From assembly GCA_003171295.1 (NCBI GenBank), contig PMYF01000074.1, positions 1-8,919 on the forward strand: DNA of 8,919 bases. Direction: 5' to 3'. Position 1 is the stretch's first letter; every line of letters starts with the position of its first letter. Positions 1 through 7,078 of this stretch are shown here, piece after piece. A program made the position numbers and the translations under genes. Source of the DNA: Acidobacteriota bacterium. GTDB lineage: Bacteria; Acidobacteriota; Terriglobia; UBA7540. Under the pieces are notes generated by a model that ran no database searches, had not been told where the DNA came from, and was given only the letters and a program-made list of their open reading frames with translations.

Positions 1-394
1 ATCAGGCCTCCGCACTCGCTGCATAGCGGGGCGTCTTCTACGACGGGACCGAAGGGCAGCGATTGCTGGGGCTGGGGCTCGGTGGGGCGCAGTTTGGTGG
101 AGTCGCCGGCTTCGGTCTGCCCGTATTCCGGCCCGATGAACTTGGCGCCCATCCAGCGGAAGATGTAATCCAGGATCGACTTGGCGTAGGGGACCTGCTG
201 ATTGCCCGTCCAGCCGCTGGGCTCGAAGCGCACGTGGCTGAATTTGTCCACCAGGAACTTCAGCGGCACGCCGTACTGCAGGGTAAAGCTGATGGCCGTG
301 GCGAAGCCGTCCATCAGGCCGCTGATGGTGGAGCCCTCCTTGGCCATGGTAATGAAGATCTCGCCGGGCTGGCCGTCTTCGTAGAGGCCCACCG
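1..394 (-). pseudogene. nrdJ: nrdJ 3'-end fragment, copy 1 (cut by window edge)
   Basis: Read on the minus strand this encodes the C-terminal part of a class II (vitamin B12-dependent) ribonucleotide reductase, from about the YEDGQPGE segment to the first cysteines of the tail (PLCSECGG). The frame is open throughout. The last 20 or so codons and the stop lie beyond the left edge. It matches copies 2 and 3 at about 95-96% by eye (16 differences from copy 3 and 18 from copy 2 in 394 bp). Homology stops abruptly after position 394, where the other copies continue into the VGLYEDG codons and this one switches to the upstream region of the AlbA_2 gene. There is no start codon or catalytic core, so it is a displaced 3' end rather than a working gene. 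Protein differences from copy 3 are conservative (V for I, T for S, F for L). Confidence 0.88.
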
Positions 395-409
395 GGCACG
401 CCCTCTGCT

Positions 410-438
410 TTGATCTCACTGGGCCTCGGGTGTAGAGT
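410..438 (+). promoter_or_regulatory. possible sigma70-type promoter for the AlbA_2 / TIR-like pair
   Basis: The only spacer upstream of the gene pair (395-465) contains TTGATC at 410-415 and TAGAGT at 433-438, separated by 17 bases. Each hexamer matches the sigma70 consensus at four of six positions. The predicted transcript would start about 20 bases before the ATG at 466. No strong Shine-Dalgarno sequence precedes that ATG. Motifs this weak arise by chance, so the call rests mainly on the good spacing and on this being the only available place. Confidence 0.25.
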
Positions 439-465
439 ACGAAAGACCACCCGGGAATTGACGAA

Positions 466-1620
466 ATGAACCTGACGGAGCTTAGAACATGCATCCTGAA
501 GTGGGAGGACCTGCACACTGAATTCAAGCTGCAGGCAATCCATCCCGATGATCTGTCGGCGGCGATCGTGAGTTTCGCCAATCTTGAAGGCGGTCAGTTG
601 ATCATCGGCGTCTCCAACGACCGCCAGGTCGTCGGCGTTATCGACCCTGACAAGATCTGTCAATACGTCGAGAACGTGGCGCTCAACAACTGCGTGCCCC
701 CCATCTCTGTCGCCGTCGAGACCCTTGCGGATGATGCCAGGACAGTGATCGTCGTGAATATCGCGAAAGGAGACCAGCGGCCCCACCGGACGAACCGTGG
801 CGTGTACTACATTCGGACTGCATCGGGTCGGCGGCAAGCGACGCGGGAAGAGCTACTGCGGCTCTTCCAGGCCGGCGAGAGCATGTTCTATGACGAGACT
901 CCACTGGCACGACTGGGCTTGGAAGACCTTGATCCCGATGCGGTGAGACAGTTCCTAACCAGGAGCGGACAGGCGGAGATGCTGTCGGAGGTCGCGCCCG
1001 AACGGTTGCTTCGCAGTTGGCGCCTGACCTCGGGGAACAATCCTACGGTAGCGGGGATCCTCCTGTTTGGGCGGGAGCCGCAACAGCACTTGCCGTTCGC
1101 GCAGATTAACGCCGCACGAATCCCAGGAACGGACTTGGCCAATGAACCGTCGGACCGGAAGGATCTCACTGGCCGGCTGCTTGACGTGATCGATCAAGCG
1201 ATGCGCTTTCTTAACCTTCACCTCGCTATCCCTCACAGAATCCGCGGATTGGAACCGGAGCCTCGGCCGGAACTGCCTGATGCGGCCTTGCGCGAAGCGC
1301 TCGTCAACGCTGTCGCTCACCGTGATTACACCGTGCAAGGACCGATCAGGCTTTTCGTTTTCGACGACCGGGTGGAATTCCACACGCCAGGAAGGCCGCC
1401 CAATACGGTGGATGAGGAAGCCATGCGGATGGGCGTCCATGTGGTCCGGAATCCCCATATCTATGCGCGGCTTTCCGACGCCGGGCTGGTCACCAGGGCC
1501 GGCAGTGGCATCCCGCGCATTGTCAGACTCATTAAAGAGGCGACCGGCCAGGACGTTGTCATCGGAATCAGGGAGTTTGAGGTCTTGCTTTCAATCCCAC
1601 GAAGAACGAGAATCGATTAG
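466..1620 (+). CDS. AlbA_2 (Schlafen-type) domain protein with HATPase_c_4 C-terminus
   Basis: A 384-residue protein, often annotated as 'RNA-binding domain', 'RecG-like' or 'putative transcriptional regulator', though it has no helicase motor. Residues about 15-125 form an AlbA_2 (Schlafen divergent AAA-4) domain, seen in TEFK near 18-21, SFANLEGGQLIIGV near 36-49 and YYIRTASGRRQATREEL near 114-130. Residues about 270-362 form a GHKL-like ATPase end (HATPase_c_4): ALREALVNAVAHRDY near 274-288 carries the Glu/Asn box, TPGRPPNTV near 307-315 resembles the nucleotide-lid glycine motif, and RAGSGIPRIV lies near 344-353. The family is linked to nucleic-acid binding, regulation and, in several cases, phage defence; substrate and activity here are unknown. 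It is followed after 20 bases by the TIR-like gene on the same strand, so the two are probably co-transcribed. Both lie between nrdJ fragments, which argues for acquisition. Confidence 0.88.
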   Translation: MNLTELRTCILKWEDLHTEFKLQAIHPDDLSAAIVSFANLEGGQLIIGVSNDRQVVGVIDPDKICQYVENVALNNCVPPISVAVETLADDARTVIVVNIAKGDQRPHRTNRGVYYIRTASGRRQATREELLRLFQAGESMFYDETPLARLGLEDLDPDAVRQFLTRSGQAEMLSEVAPERLLRSWRLTSGNNPTVAGILLFGREPQQHLPFAQINAARIPGTDLANEPSDRKDLTGRLLDVIDQAMRFLNLHLAIPHRIRGLEPEPRPELPDAALREALVNAVAHRDYTVQGPIRLFVFDDRVEFHTPGRPPNTVDEEAMRMGVHVVRNPHIYARLSDAGLVTRAGSGIPRIVRLIKEATGQDVVIGIREFEVLLSIPRRTRID

Positions 1621-1640
1621 GTTGGGATGGATGACTGAAG

Positions 1641-2750
1641 ATGGCTAAGAAGACCGCAGATGCCCGGAAGACCAAAGCCTCGGCTGGCGTGGGATCTGCC
1701 AGCAAACGCCCATACGTTAGTCAGGCCGACATACCACAGCGCACTCTACGGGATGCCCTCACACTCCCACAGGCGCTCACCGACTACTTTGGCGGTGGGC
1801 CGACGCCACCACATCAGCTTGCAGCTGGTCTTAAGATCTCGCCGACCTCGTCCGCGTGGCAGGCTCTAGCGGGGGCAGCCATCGCATACGGTCTTACGGA
1901 CGGAGGAGTCAAGGCCAACAAGATCGCCCTTACTGATTTGGGCCGGCGGGCGACGGCGCCGACTGAGGAAGGTGACGATGCAAAGGCGAGGGCGGAGGCC
2001 GCGCTGAAGCCAAAGGTCTGTAGGCTCTTTTTCGAGAAATACAATCGGGCGAAATTTCCCCCCGACTACATCGTTCTGAACGTGCTGCGAGACACCCTTG
2101 GCGTGCCGGCCGACCGTGCCAGCAGCGTTCTTGAGATTCTTAAAGACAACGGTACGTTCGTGGGATTCATTCGCAATTACAAGACGGGGCCATACGTCGC
2201 GCTGGACGACTTGGAGCCGATGCCGGTCGCAACACGCTCGGAGCCCCTGGAAGACCAGCCCGAAATGGTGGATGAAGTGGAGGCTGCGTTGGGGCCCGCG
2301 ATCCCGCCCGCCGTTCCTGCGAGAGAAGCGCCGGGCGGTTTCAGGGTGTTCATCTCTCACAGCAAGAACATGGCGGTAGTCACGCAGGTGAAAGAGATCC
2401 TGGCCCTGTATGACATTGACTTCGAGTTGGCGATCGAAGAGGAGACAGCCGCAATCCCGGTCCCGCAGAAGATCCTCTCGGCAATGCGTCGCTGCCAGGC
2501 TGCTGTGATGGTGGTTACCGCCGATGAACAGAGCAAAGTGGACGGCGAGTATGACATCAACAGGAACGTGTTGATCGAGATCGGCTCGGCCTTCGTTCTC
2601 TACGATCAGAAGGTGGTATTGCTTTGGGACAAACGCCTCAAGGTCCCATCCAACATCCAGGGCCTCTATCGCTGCGAGTTCGAGGGAAACGAACTGTCCT
2701 TTGCCGTTGGCACAAAGCTGGCAAAAGCGCTGAAGAGTTTCAAACGGTAG
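1641..2750 (+). CDS. TIR-like (PF10137/CAP12-type) nucleotide-binding domain protein
   Basis: A 369-residue protein in three parts. The first 20 or so residues are basic and low-complexity. Residues about 28-190 look like a winged-helix or similar alpha-rich region (no named domain recognised; note LTDLGRRA near 97-104 and SSVLEILKDNGTFVGF near 161-176). An acidic, proline-rich linker (190-232) leads to a C-terminal TIR-like domain (about 234-366). That domain opens with FRVFISHSKN, has an AVMVVTADE strand near 288-296, NVLIEIGSAF near 309-318 with the conserved Glu313, and VVLLWDKRLKVPSNIQGL near 325-342. TIR-like domains of this type bind or hydrolyse NAD in some bacterial immune systems; Glu313 sits where the family glutamate is expected. 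The ATG follows the AlbA_2 gene by 20 bases with only a weak ribosome site. The stop codon is 8 bases from the stop of convergent nrdJ copy 2. A defence-effector role is inferred. Confidence 0.85.
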   Translation: MAKKTADARKTKASAGVGSASKRPYVSQADIPQRTLRDALTLPQALTDYFGGGPTPPHQLAAGLKISPTSSAWQALAGAAIAYGLTDGGVKANKIALTDLGRRATAPTEEGDDAKARAEAALKPKVCRLFFEKYNRAKFPPDYIVLNVLRDTLGVPADRASSVLEILKDNGTFVGFIRNYKTGPYVALDDLEPMPVATRSEPLEDQPEMVDEVEAALGPAIPPAVPAREAPGGFRVFISHSKNMAVVTQVKEILALYDIDFELAIEEETAAIPVPQKILSAMRRCQAAVMVVTADEQSKVDGEYDINRNVLIEIGSAFVLYDQKVVLLWDKRLKVPSNIQGLYRCEFEGNELSFAVGTKLAKALKSFKR

Positions 2751-2756
2751 TCTTCC

Positions 2757-3424
2757 CGCTAACTGCACCCACTCGTGCCGCCGCAGTTTTCGCATTTGTA
2801 GCAGCTTCCGTTGCGGGTCATTAGGCCTCCGCATTCGCTGCACAGCGGGGCGTCTTCTATTACGGGACCGAAGGGGAGCGATTGCTGGGGTTGGGGCTCG
2901 GTGGGGCGCAGCTTGGTGGTATCGCCGGCTTCGGTCTGCCCGTACTCCGGCCCGATGAACTTGGCGCCCATCCAGCGGAAGATGTAATCCAGGATGGACT
3001 TGGCGTAGGGGACCTGCTGATTGCCGGTCCAGCCGCTGGGCTCGAAGCGCACGTGGCTGAATTTGTCCACCAGGAACTTCAGCGGCACGCCGTACTGGAG
3101 GGAGAAGCTGATGGCCGTGGCGAAGCCGTCCATCAGGCCGCTGATGGTGGAGCCCTCCTTGGCCATGGTGATAAAGATCTCGCCGGGCTGGCCGTCTTCG
3201 TAGAGGCCCACCGTGATGTAGCCCTCATGGCCGCCGATGGAGAACTTATGCGTCACCGCCTGGCGCTCATCGGGCAGCTTTCGCCGCAAGGGCCGGTAGA
3301 CGATCTTCTCCTCGACCGTGACGGCGGCCGCGGCCTTCTTCCCATTCGTGCCCGCGCCGGAGCTGAGCGGTTGGACGCGCTTGGAGTTGTCGCGATAGAT
3401 GGCCACGGCTTTCAGCCCCAGCCG
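2757..3424 (-). pseudogene. nrdJ: nrdJ 3'-end fragment, copy 2
   Basis: This is the C-terminal end of class II ribonucleotide reductase on the minus strand. It runs from the LGLKAVAIYRDNSKR region through YRPLRRKL, GWTGNQQVPYAKS and the cysteine tail CSEC...CYKCENCGG...GCS to a TAG stop at 2759-2761. That tail normally shuttles electrons to the active site and carries a zinc-ribbon-like cysteine set. The fragment lacks the catalytic barrel and any genuine start; an apparent ATG at the MAIYRDN codons is internal. Identity to copy 3 is about 95% (about 36 differences in 668 bp by eye), with only about five amino-acid differences. Homology ends at 3424, where copy 3 continues into the SWRLGLKA codons, and at 2757, just past the stop. 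It lies convergent with the TIR-like gene and downstream of the membrane-protein gene of the next operon. Confidence 0.92.
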
Positions 3425-3458
3425 ACAACCGTGCCGCCAGGTTGAACGCGCGTCAGAG

Positions 3459-4073
3459 CTATTTGCCGCCCTGTTTGGGAGACGGCGGAGGCGCCGACGG
3501 CTTCTGGCTCTCAGGCTGACGGGCAGGCTGGGGCTTCGGAAGGTTCGGAGGAACTATACCCTTCTGTGCGTCTAATGCTGTCTGCTTGCTTTGAGTGTTC
3601 ACTGCTCTTGCCTCGCTTGTATTGAGCGCCACAAATACCACCGTGGACACGACTCCAACAAAAAAAGCCACGACCGCGAAATAGTTAAGGCACTTCGTCC
3701 ATGTGACGAACGGATTGTACTGTTCGTCGAGCGCAGGGCCGTCTCCCTGCTGATACTTCTCCAGATTGTCGAGTTGCCTGTCGTGGGCAAACTGGCTCGC
3801 CACGAAGGATGCCACGGTGAACAGGATCGCCCCCACGAACGCGATCCACGAAACAACGAGTGCAGCGAACCAGTGAGCTGAATACAGTGGAACTACATCC
3901 TTGATGAGAGAAAGTGAAAGGGCCAGCGCGCCGCTGGACAAGGTCAGGATGTACTTGTCAAGGCTCTCGAAATTCGCCTGGCGGCCCGCCCACACTTGAC
4001 CGCGCAGGGCATCGCACTGTTGATCCCGCAAATCCCGTTCAGGTGCCTTCTCGTCCACGATGACAGAGCCCAT
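3459..4073 (-). CDS. three-helix membrane protein with proline-rich C-terminal tail
   Basis: A 204-residue protein I cannot assign to a characterised family. A polar N-terminal stretch (1-40) precedes three likely membrane segments: about 41-58 (YILTLSSGALALSLSLI), 67-92 and 129-150 (NYFAVVAFFVGVVSTVVFVA). A hydrophilic loop of about 35 residues (93-128) lies between the second and third. The tail from about 174 is rich in Pro, Gln and Lys (PSAPPPSPKQGGK at the end). The start is supported by GAGGAAGT five bases before the ATG. It is the last gene of a minus-strand operon, 24 bases after the ImmA/IrrE-like gene. Small membrane proteins paired with soluble sensors or enzymes are common membrane-acting effectors in phage-defence operons, but nothing in this sequence proves such a role. 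Confidence 0.8.
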   Translation of the reverse strand: MGSVIVDEKAPERDLRDQQCDALRGQVWAGRQANFESLDKYILTLSSGALALSLSLIKDVVPLYSAHWFAALVVSWIAFVGAILFTVASFVASQFAHDRQLDNLEKYQQGDGPALDEQYNPFVTWTKCLNYFAVVAFFVGVVSTVVFVALNTSEARAVNTQSKQTALDAQKGIVPPNLPKPQPARQPESQKPSAPPPSPKQGGK

Positions 4074-4097
4074 TGTACTTCCTCATCAGAACAGGCG

Positions 4098-4895
4098 CTA
4101 AAGCCGCCTGAACTCAATCAGCTTGCTTTTCTGGGACCTGGCGGAGACAACGACCCTGACACCAAGCCGCTTGTTAAGCCACTCGCCAGCCGCAACCTGT
4201 GAAGCCCCTGAGAGAACCGGCGAGGCCCACTGACCGAATTGGTCTCCCCAGGCCGGGGGTGACAGGTACTGAAGCAACCATGCGCCAAAGCAGGCGGCCT
4301 CAACCCGCTCAAGCCCGTTATGAAGGCGAATCAAAGCTAGCGCGTAGCCGTCGGAAACGAGGGAATCCGTCTCGTGCAGCCGCCGGAGCACCACATCGAG
4401 CGACACATCGTAGCTCACGGCCAGTTTGTCGACGTCCTCAAGTGACGACACAGGATTCAGTCGTGTGTGGTGTCTCTGCAACAAGGCGGGTGGCATCAGC
4501 AGCGCCCTGGCACCTATATGGCACAAGTTCTCCAGCTTTTCGCCGGACGGCGCTCCTTCGAGGGGTTTTGGCGGGAGTTCCCGGTCGTCGAAAAGGAGCG
4601 CATGACAGATCTCATGAGCCCAAGTAAAACGTTGCCTTCGTCGTTGGGTCGTGTCGGCATCGAAATTGTTCTGCAGACAAATGCTAAGCCCCGTGGGCGC
4701 GACGCAAAGCACCCCTTCAGGGACCATGGGCCGCCGCTCTACGCTGACACCAATGACGCGGCACACGGCTTCGAGATCAACCGGCACGGACATGGGAACC
4801 TGCTCCCAGCATTTCGCCAGTGCCCACTCAACTCGACTGTGAACATCTCGGATTGTGAGGCGTGTACTCATGTCGCGGGCGTGGTGGGCGGCCAC
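4098..4895 (-). CDS. ImmA/IrrE-type zinc metallopeptidase
   Basis: The zinc site is explicit: WAHEICHALL at about residues 92-101 contains HExxH (His94, Glu95, His98), and ENLCHIGARALLMPP at 122-136 supplies the expected third ligand (Glu122) and the LLMP signature. Residues about 20-140 form the peptidase core. The remaining 125 or so residues are an uncharacterised C-terminal region, so at 265 residues it is longer than minimal ImmA proteins. ImmA/IrrE enzymes typically cleave repressors or partner proteins to switch on mobile elements, toxin-antitoxin or stress genes. Unusually, no Xre-type HTH repressor is fused to it or lies beside it. The listed start is a GTG whose G shares a TAGTG overlap with the nucleotidase stop, suggesting translational coupling; an ATG at 4871 (MSTRLTI) is an equally plausible start and would give 257 residues. 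It is the middle gene of a three-gene operon. Confidence 0.87.
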   Translation of the reverse strand: MAAHHARDMSTRLTIRDVHSRVEWALAKCWEQVPMSVPVDLEAVCRVIGVSVERRPMVPEGVLCVAPTGLSICLQNNFDADTTQRRRQRFTWAHEICHALLFDDRELPPKPLEGAPSGEKLENLCHIGARALLMPPALLQRHHTRLNPVSSLEDVDKLAVSYDVSLDVVLRRLHETDSLVSDGYALALIRLHNGLERVEAACFGAWLLQYLSPPAWGDQFGQWASPVLSGASQVAAGEWLNKRLGVRVVVSARSQKSKLIEFRRL

Positions 4896-6091
4896 TAAAC
4901 AGAGCGCACAAACTTGGCGTACAACTGATCCAGGAAGCGAGCAAGCTTGGCAGTTCGGTCCTTCTTTCCGCTGGCGGCCCGCCGCTCCAAACCATCAGGA
5001 GTGCTCTCCACACTGACGGATAGCTCCTTCAACAAGGCCTCCGATGTCTGGGCCTCGCACGTAGACAGGTGCCCGTCGTACCACTCCTCGAAAACCTTCA
5101 GCCCCTTGTTTGATTTCGTCTTGAGGTAGCCCCTGCATACGAGGAGGAACCTGCCACGTAGATCAGCATTGCCCACTGGCATCGCGAAGCCAGGAGAGAC
5201 GGTCGCCGGGTCTGGATATGGGACTTGGGCTGTGGAAACGTACCGAGCCGCTAAATTGCAGTGCCGCTCACTGTCGTCAAAGAATATGTGCGGTCGAAAC
5301 GCACGGAGCCATCCGTCCTTGTCGAGCGGCCCAAGGGACCCCATTTCGTCGATGCGAACTCCCCACGTGGCCAACGTGCGAATCGCCCGCTCATGCGTGG
5401 GACTGCTCCGCGATGTAACCACCCCGATTCGGAGTGTCCCGGAGCCGTGCTCTTGCAGTTGAGATACGGCCAGCAAGAAGCTCTTGAATGGTCCGTCCGG
5501 AATCGGACTCCGCGCATTGAGCAGTTCGTGTTCAAGGTATGCGGCCATCCCATCCCTTCGGAAGATGGCATCCGATTGCTCGGAGAAGAGGACGCAGTCA
5601 GCATCAAAGGCGATCCTGACCCCCGAATCGGACGGTTCAGCAGGCGAATTTGGAGGAGGGTAGACGACGGCAGATGGAACGCCCATGCGAAGTGCGGCCC
5701 CTACATCGGCAGGTTCGGCTGAAAGGAACAAACCGACCTGGTACTCACGCAGGTACGGGAGTACTGGCTGGCCGCCCGTAAGGATCGTGGCGGAAACCCG
5801 CAAATCGTAGTGCTTCAGTGAGTTGATCACCCGCAAGTGGACATCGGGATGGTTGCGGGAGATAATCAGCACTTCAACGGGGACGTGGTCCTCGTTGCTT
5901 TCGAGTTTCAGCAGCGCCTCAACGAGCCTGAACGCCGTCCCTCGGTCCAGGATCTTGGATTCGTTTTGCTGTTGAAAAGCCCGAAACGCATCGAGCTTCT
6001 CCTCGGCGAAGATCTCGCCCTCTTTGCGCAAGTCAAACAAGGCGCTGGAAGAAACCGCAACCCTCAGAGCATTGTTCGAATACACAGACAT
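4895..6091 (-). CDS. cytosolic 5'-nucleotidase (PF06189-like, HAD superfamily)
   Basis: A 398-residue protein resembling the cytosolic 5'-nucleotidase I family, which dephosphorylates nucleoside monophosphates. Family landmarks run in order (numbered from the ATG): AVSSSALFDL near 12-21; VEVLIISRNHPDVHLRVINSL near 72-92; LFLSAEPADVGAA near 121-133; HAD motif I FDADCVLF at 162-169; motif II VTSRSSPTHER near 225-235; motif III lysine in LGPLDK near 253-258; motif IV IFFDD at 269-273. All catalytic positions look intact. About 90 residues after the core (from about 308) form an unrecognised extension. I chose the ATG at 6091 because GGAGGAGG ends just ahead of it; the in-frame GTG at 6097 lies inside that ribosome site. 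First gene of the operon, 42 bases after the stop of nrdJ copy 3 on the same strand. A nucleotide-depletion role is an inference. Confidence 0.87.
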   Translation of the reverse strand: MSVYSNNALRVAVSSSALFDLRKEGEIFAEEKLDAFRAFQQQNESKILDRGTAFRLVEALLKLESNEDHVPVEVLIISRNHPDVHLRVINSLKHYDLRVSATILTGGQPVLPYLREYQVGLFLSAEPADVGAALRMGVPSAVVYPPPNSPAEPSDSGVRIAFDADCVLFSEQSDAIFRRDGMAAYLEHELLNARSPIPDGPFKSFLLAVSQLQEHGSGTLRIGVVTSRSSPTHERAIRTLATWGVRIDEMGSLGPLDKDGWLRAFRPHIFFDDSERHCNLAARYVSTAQVPYPDPATVSPGFAMPVGNADLRGRFLLVCRGYLKTKSNKGLKVFEEWYDGHLSTCEAQTSEALLKELSVSVESTPDGLERRAASGKKDRTAKLARFLDQLYAKFVRSV

Positions 6092-6096
6092 GAGCA

Positions 6097-6128
6097 CCTC
6101 CTCCGCGGCCGGTTCGTGAGGGCCGCGG
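6097..6128 (-). promoter_or_regulatory. GC-only inverted repeat abutting a strong Shine-Dalgarno sequence
   Basis: CCGCGGCC at 6103-6110 and GGCCGCGG at 6121-6128 are perfect inverted repeats with a 10-base loop, in the 42-base gap between the nrdJ copy 3 stop and the nucleotidase ATG. On the transcribed (minus) strand the stem runs directly into GGAGGAGG (6104-6097), sharing two bases with it. A folded stem could hinder ribosome access, or mark the recombination junction. There is no run of T after it, so it does not look like a standard intrinsic terminator. Confidence 0.4.
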
Positions 6129-6131
6129 CTG

Positions 6132-7078
6132 CGCTAACTACACCCGCTGGTGCCGCCGCAGTTTTCGCACTTGTAGCAGCTTCCGTTGCGGGTCATCAGG
6201 CCTCCGCACTCGCTGCACAGCGGGGCGTCTTCGATCACGGGACCGAAGGGCAGCGATTGCTGGGGCTGCGGCTCGGTGGGGCGCAGTTTGGTGGAGTCGC
6301 CGGCTTCGGTCTGCCCGTATTCCGGCCCGATGAACTTGGCGCCCATCCAGCGGAAGATGTAATCCAGAATCGACTTGGCGTAGGGTACCTGCTGATTGCC
6401 GGTCCAGCCGCTGGGCTCGAAGCGCACGTGGCTGAATTTGTCCACCAGGAACTTGAGCGGCACGCCGTACTGGAGGGAGAAGCTGATGGCCGTGGCGAAG
6501 CCGTCCATCAGGCCGCTGATGGTGGAGCCCTCCTTGGCCATGGTGATGAGGATCTCGCCGGGCTGGCCGTCTTCGTACAGTCCCACCGTGATGTAGCCCT
6601 CATGGCCACCGATGGAGAACTTGTGCGTGATGGCCTGGCGCTCCTCGGTCAGTTTGCGCCGCAAGGGCCGGTAGACGATCTTCTCCTCGACCGTGACGGC
6701 GGCCGCGGCCTTCTTCCCATTCGTGCCCGCGCCGGAGCTGAGGGGCTGGACGCGCTTGGAGTTGTCGCGATAGATGGCCACGGCTTTGAGACCCAGCCGC
6801 CAGCTCTCGGTGTAGGCATTCATGATGTCCTCCACCGTCGAGTCCTCCGGCATGTTGATGGTCTTGGAGATGGCGCCGGAAATGAAAGGTTGCACGGCGG
6901 CCATCATCTTCACGTGCCCCATATGGTGGATGGACCGAGTCCCGTTCTGCGGGCGGAGGCTGCAATCGAAAACCGGCAGGTGTTCTTCCCTCAGATGGGG
7001 ACTGTCCTCGATGGTGCCGGTCGCGTCGATATGGCTGACAATCTGGTCCACCTGTCCGGGCGAGTAACCAACTTGGAG
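6132..7078 (-). pseudogene. nrdJ: nrdJ 3'-end fragment, copy 3 (longest)
   Basis: This encodes about the last 315 residues of class II ribonucleotide reductase, ending at the TAG at 6134-6136. Recognisable segments in order are VGYSPGQVDQIV, GTIEDSPHLREEHLPVFDC, NGTRSIHHMGHVKMMAAVQPF, ISGAISKTINMPEDSTVEDI, ESWRLGLKAVAIYRDNSKR, the linker YRPLRRKL, and the cysteine tail CSEC, CYKCENCGG, GCS. Full-length enzymes are several hundred residues longer; the radical-site barrel and cobalamin-binding part are missing. Recognisable homology fades around 7070-7085. The upstream sequence has an in-frame TAG close by, and no plausible ribosome site precedes the possible GTG near 7084, so expression is unlikely. 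The fragment lies between the polytopic membrane gene and the nucleotidase operon, all on one strand. Its right edge is approximate. Confidence 0.9.

Noticed and set aside
1866..2843. 325-codon minus-strand open frame antisense to the TIR-like gene
   Set aside because: Arg/His/Gln-rich composition, no recognisable motif, and it opposes a gene with a clear TIR-like domain.
3426..3444. CAACC / GGTTG inverted repeat with a 9-base loop after the membrane-protein gene
   Set aside because: The stem is only five base pairs with no T-run on the transcribed strand, too weak to call a terminator.
2882..3445. 187-codon plus-strand frame over nrdJ copy 2
   Set aside because: Mirror frame of the NrdJ coding strand; the minus-strand reading is unmistakably NrdJ.
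4467..4898. Plus-strand frames opposite the ImmA/IrrE-like gene
   Set aside because: They oppose a gene with an intact HExxH zinc site and have no domain features of their own.
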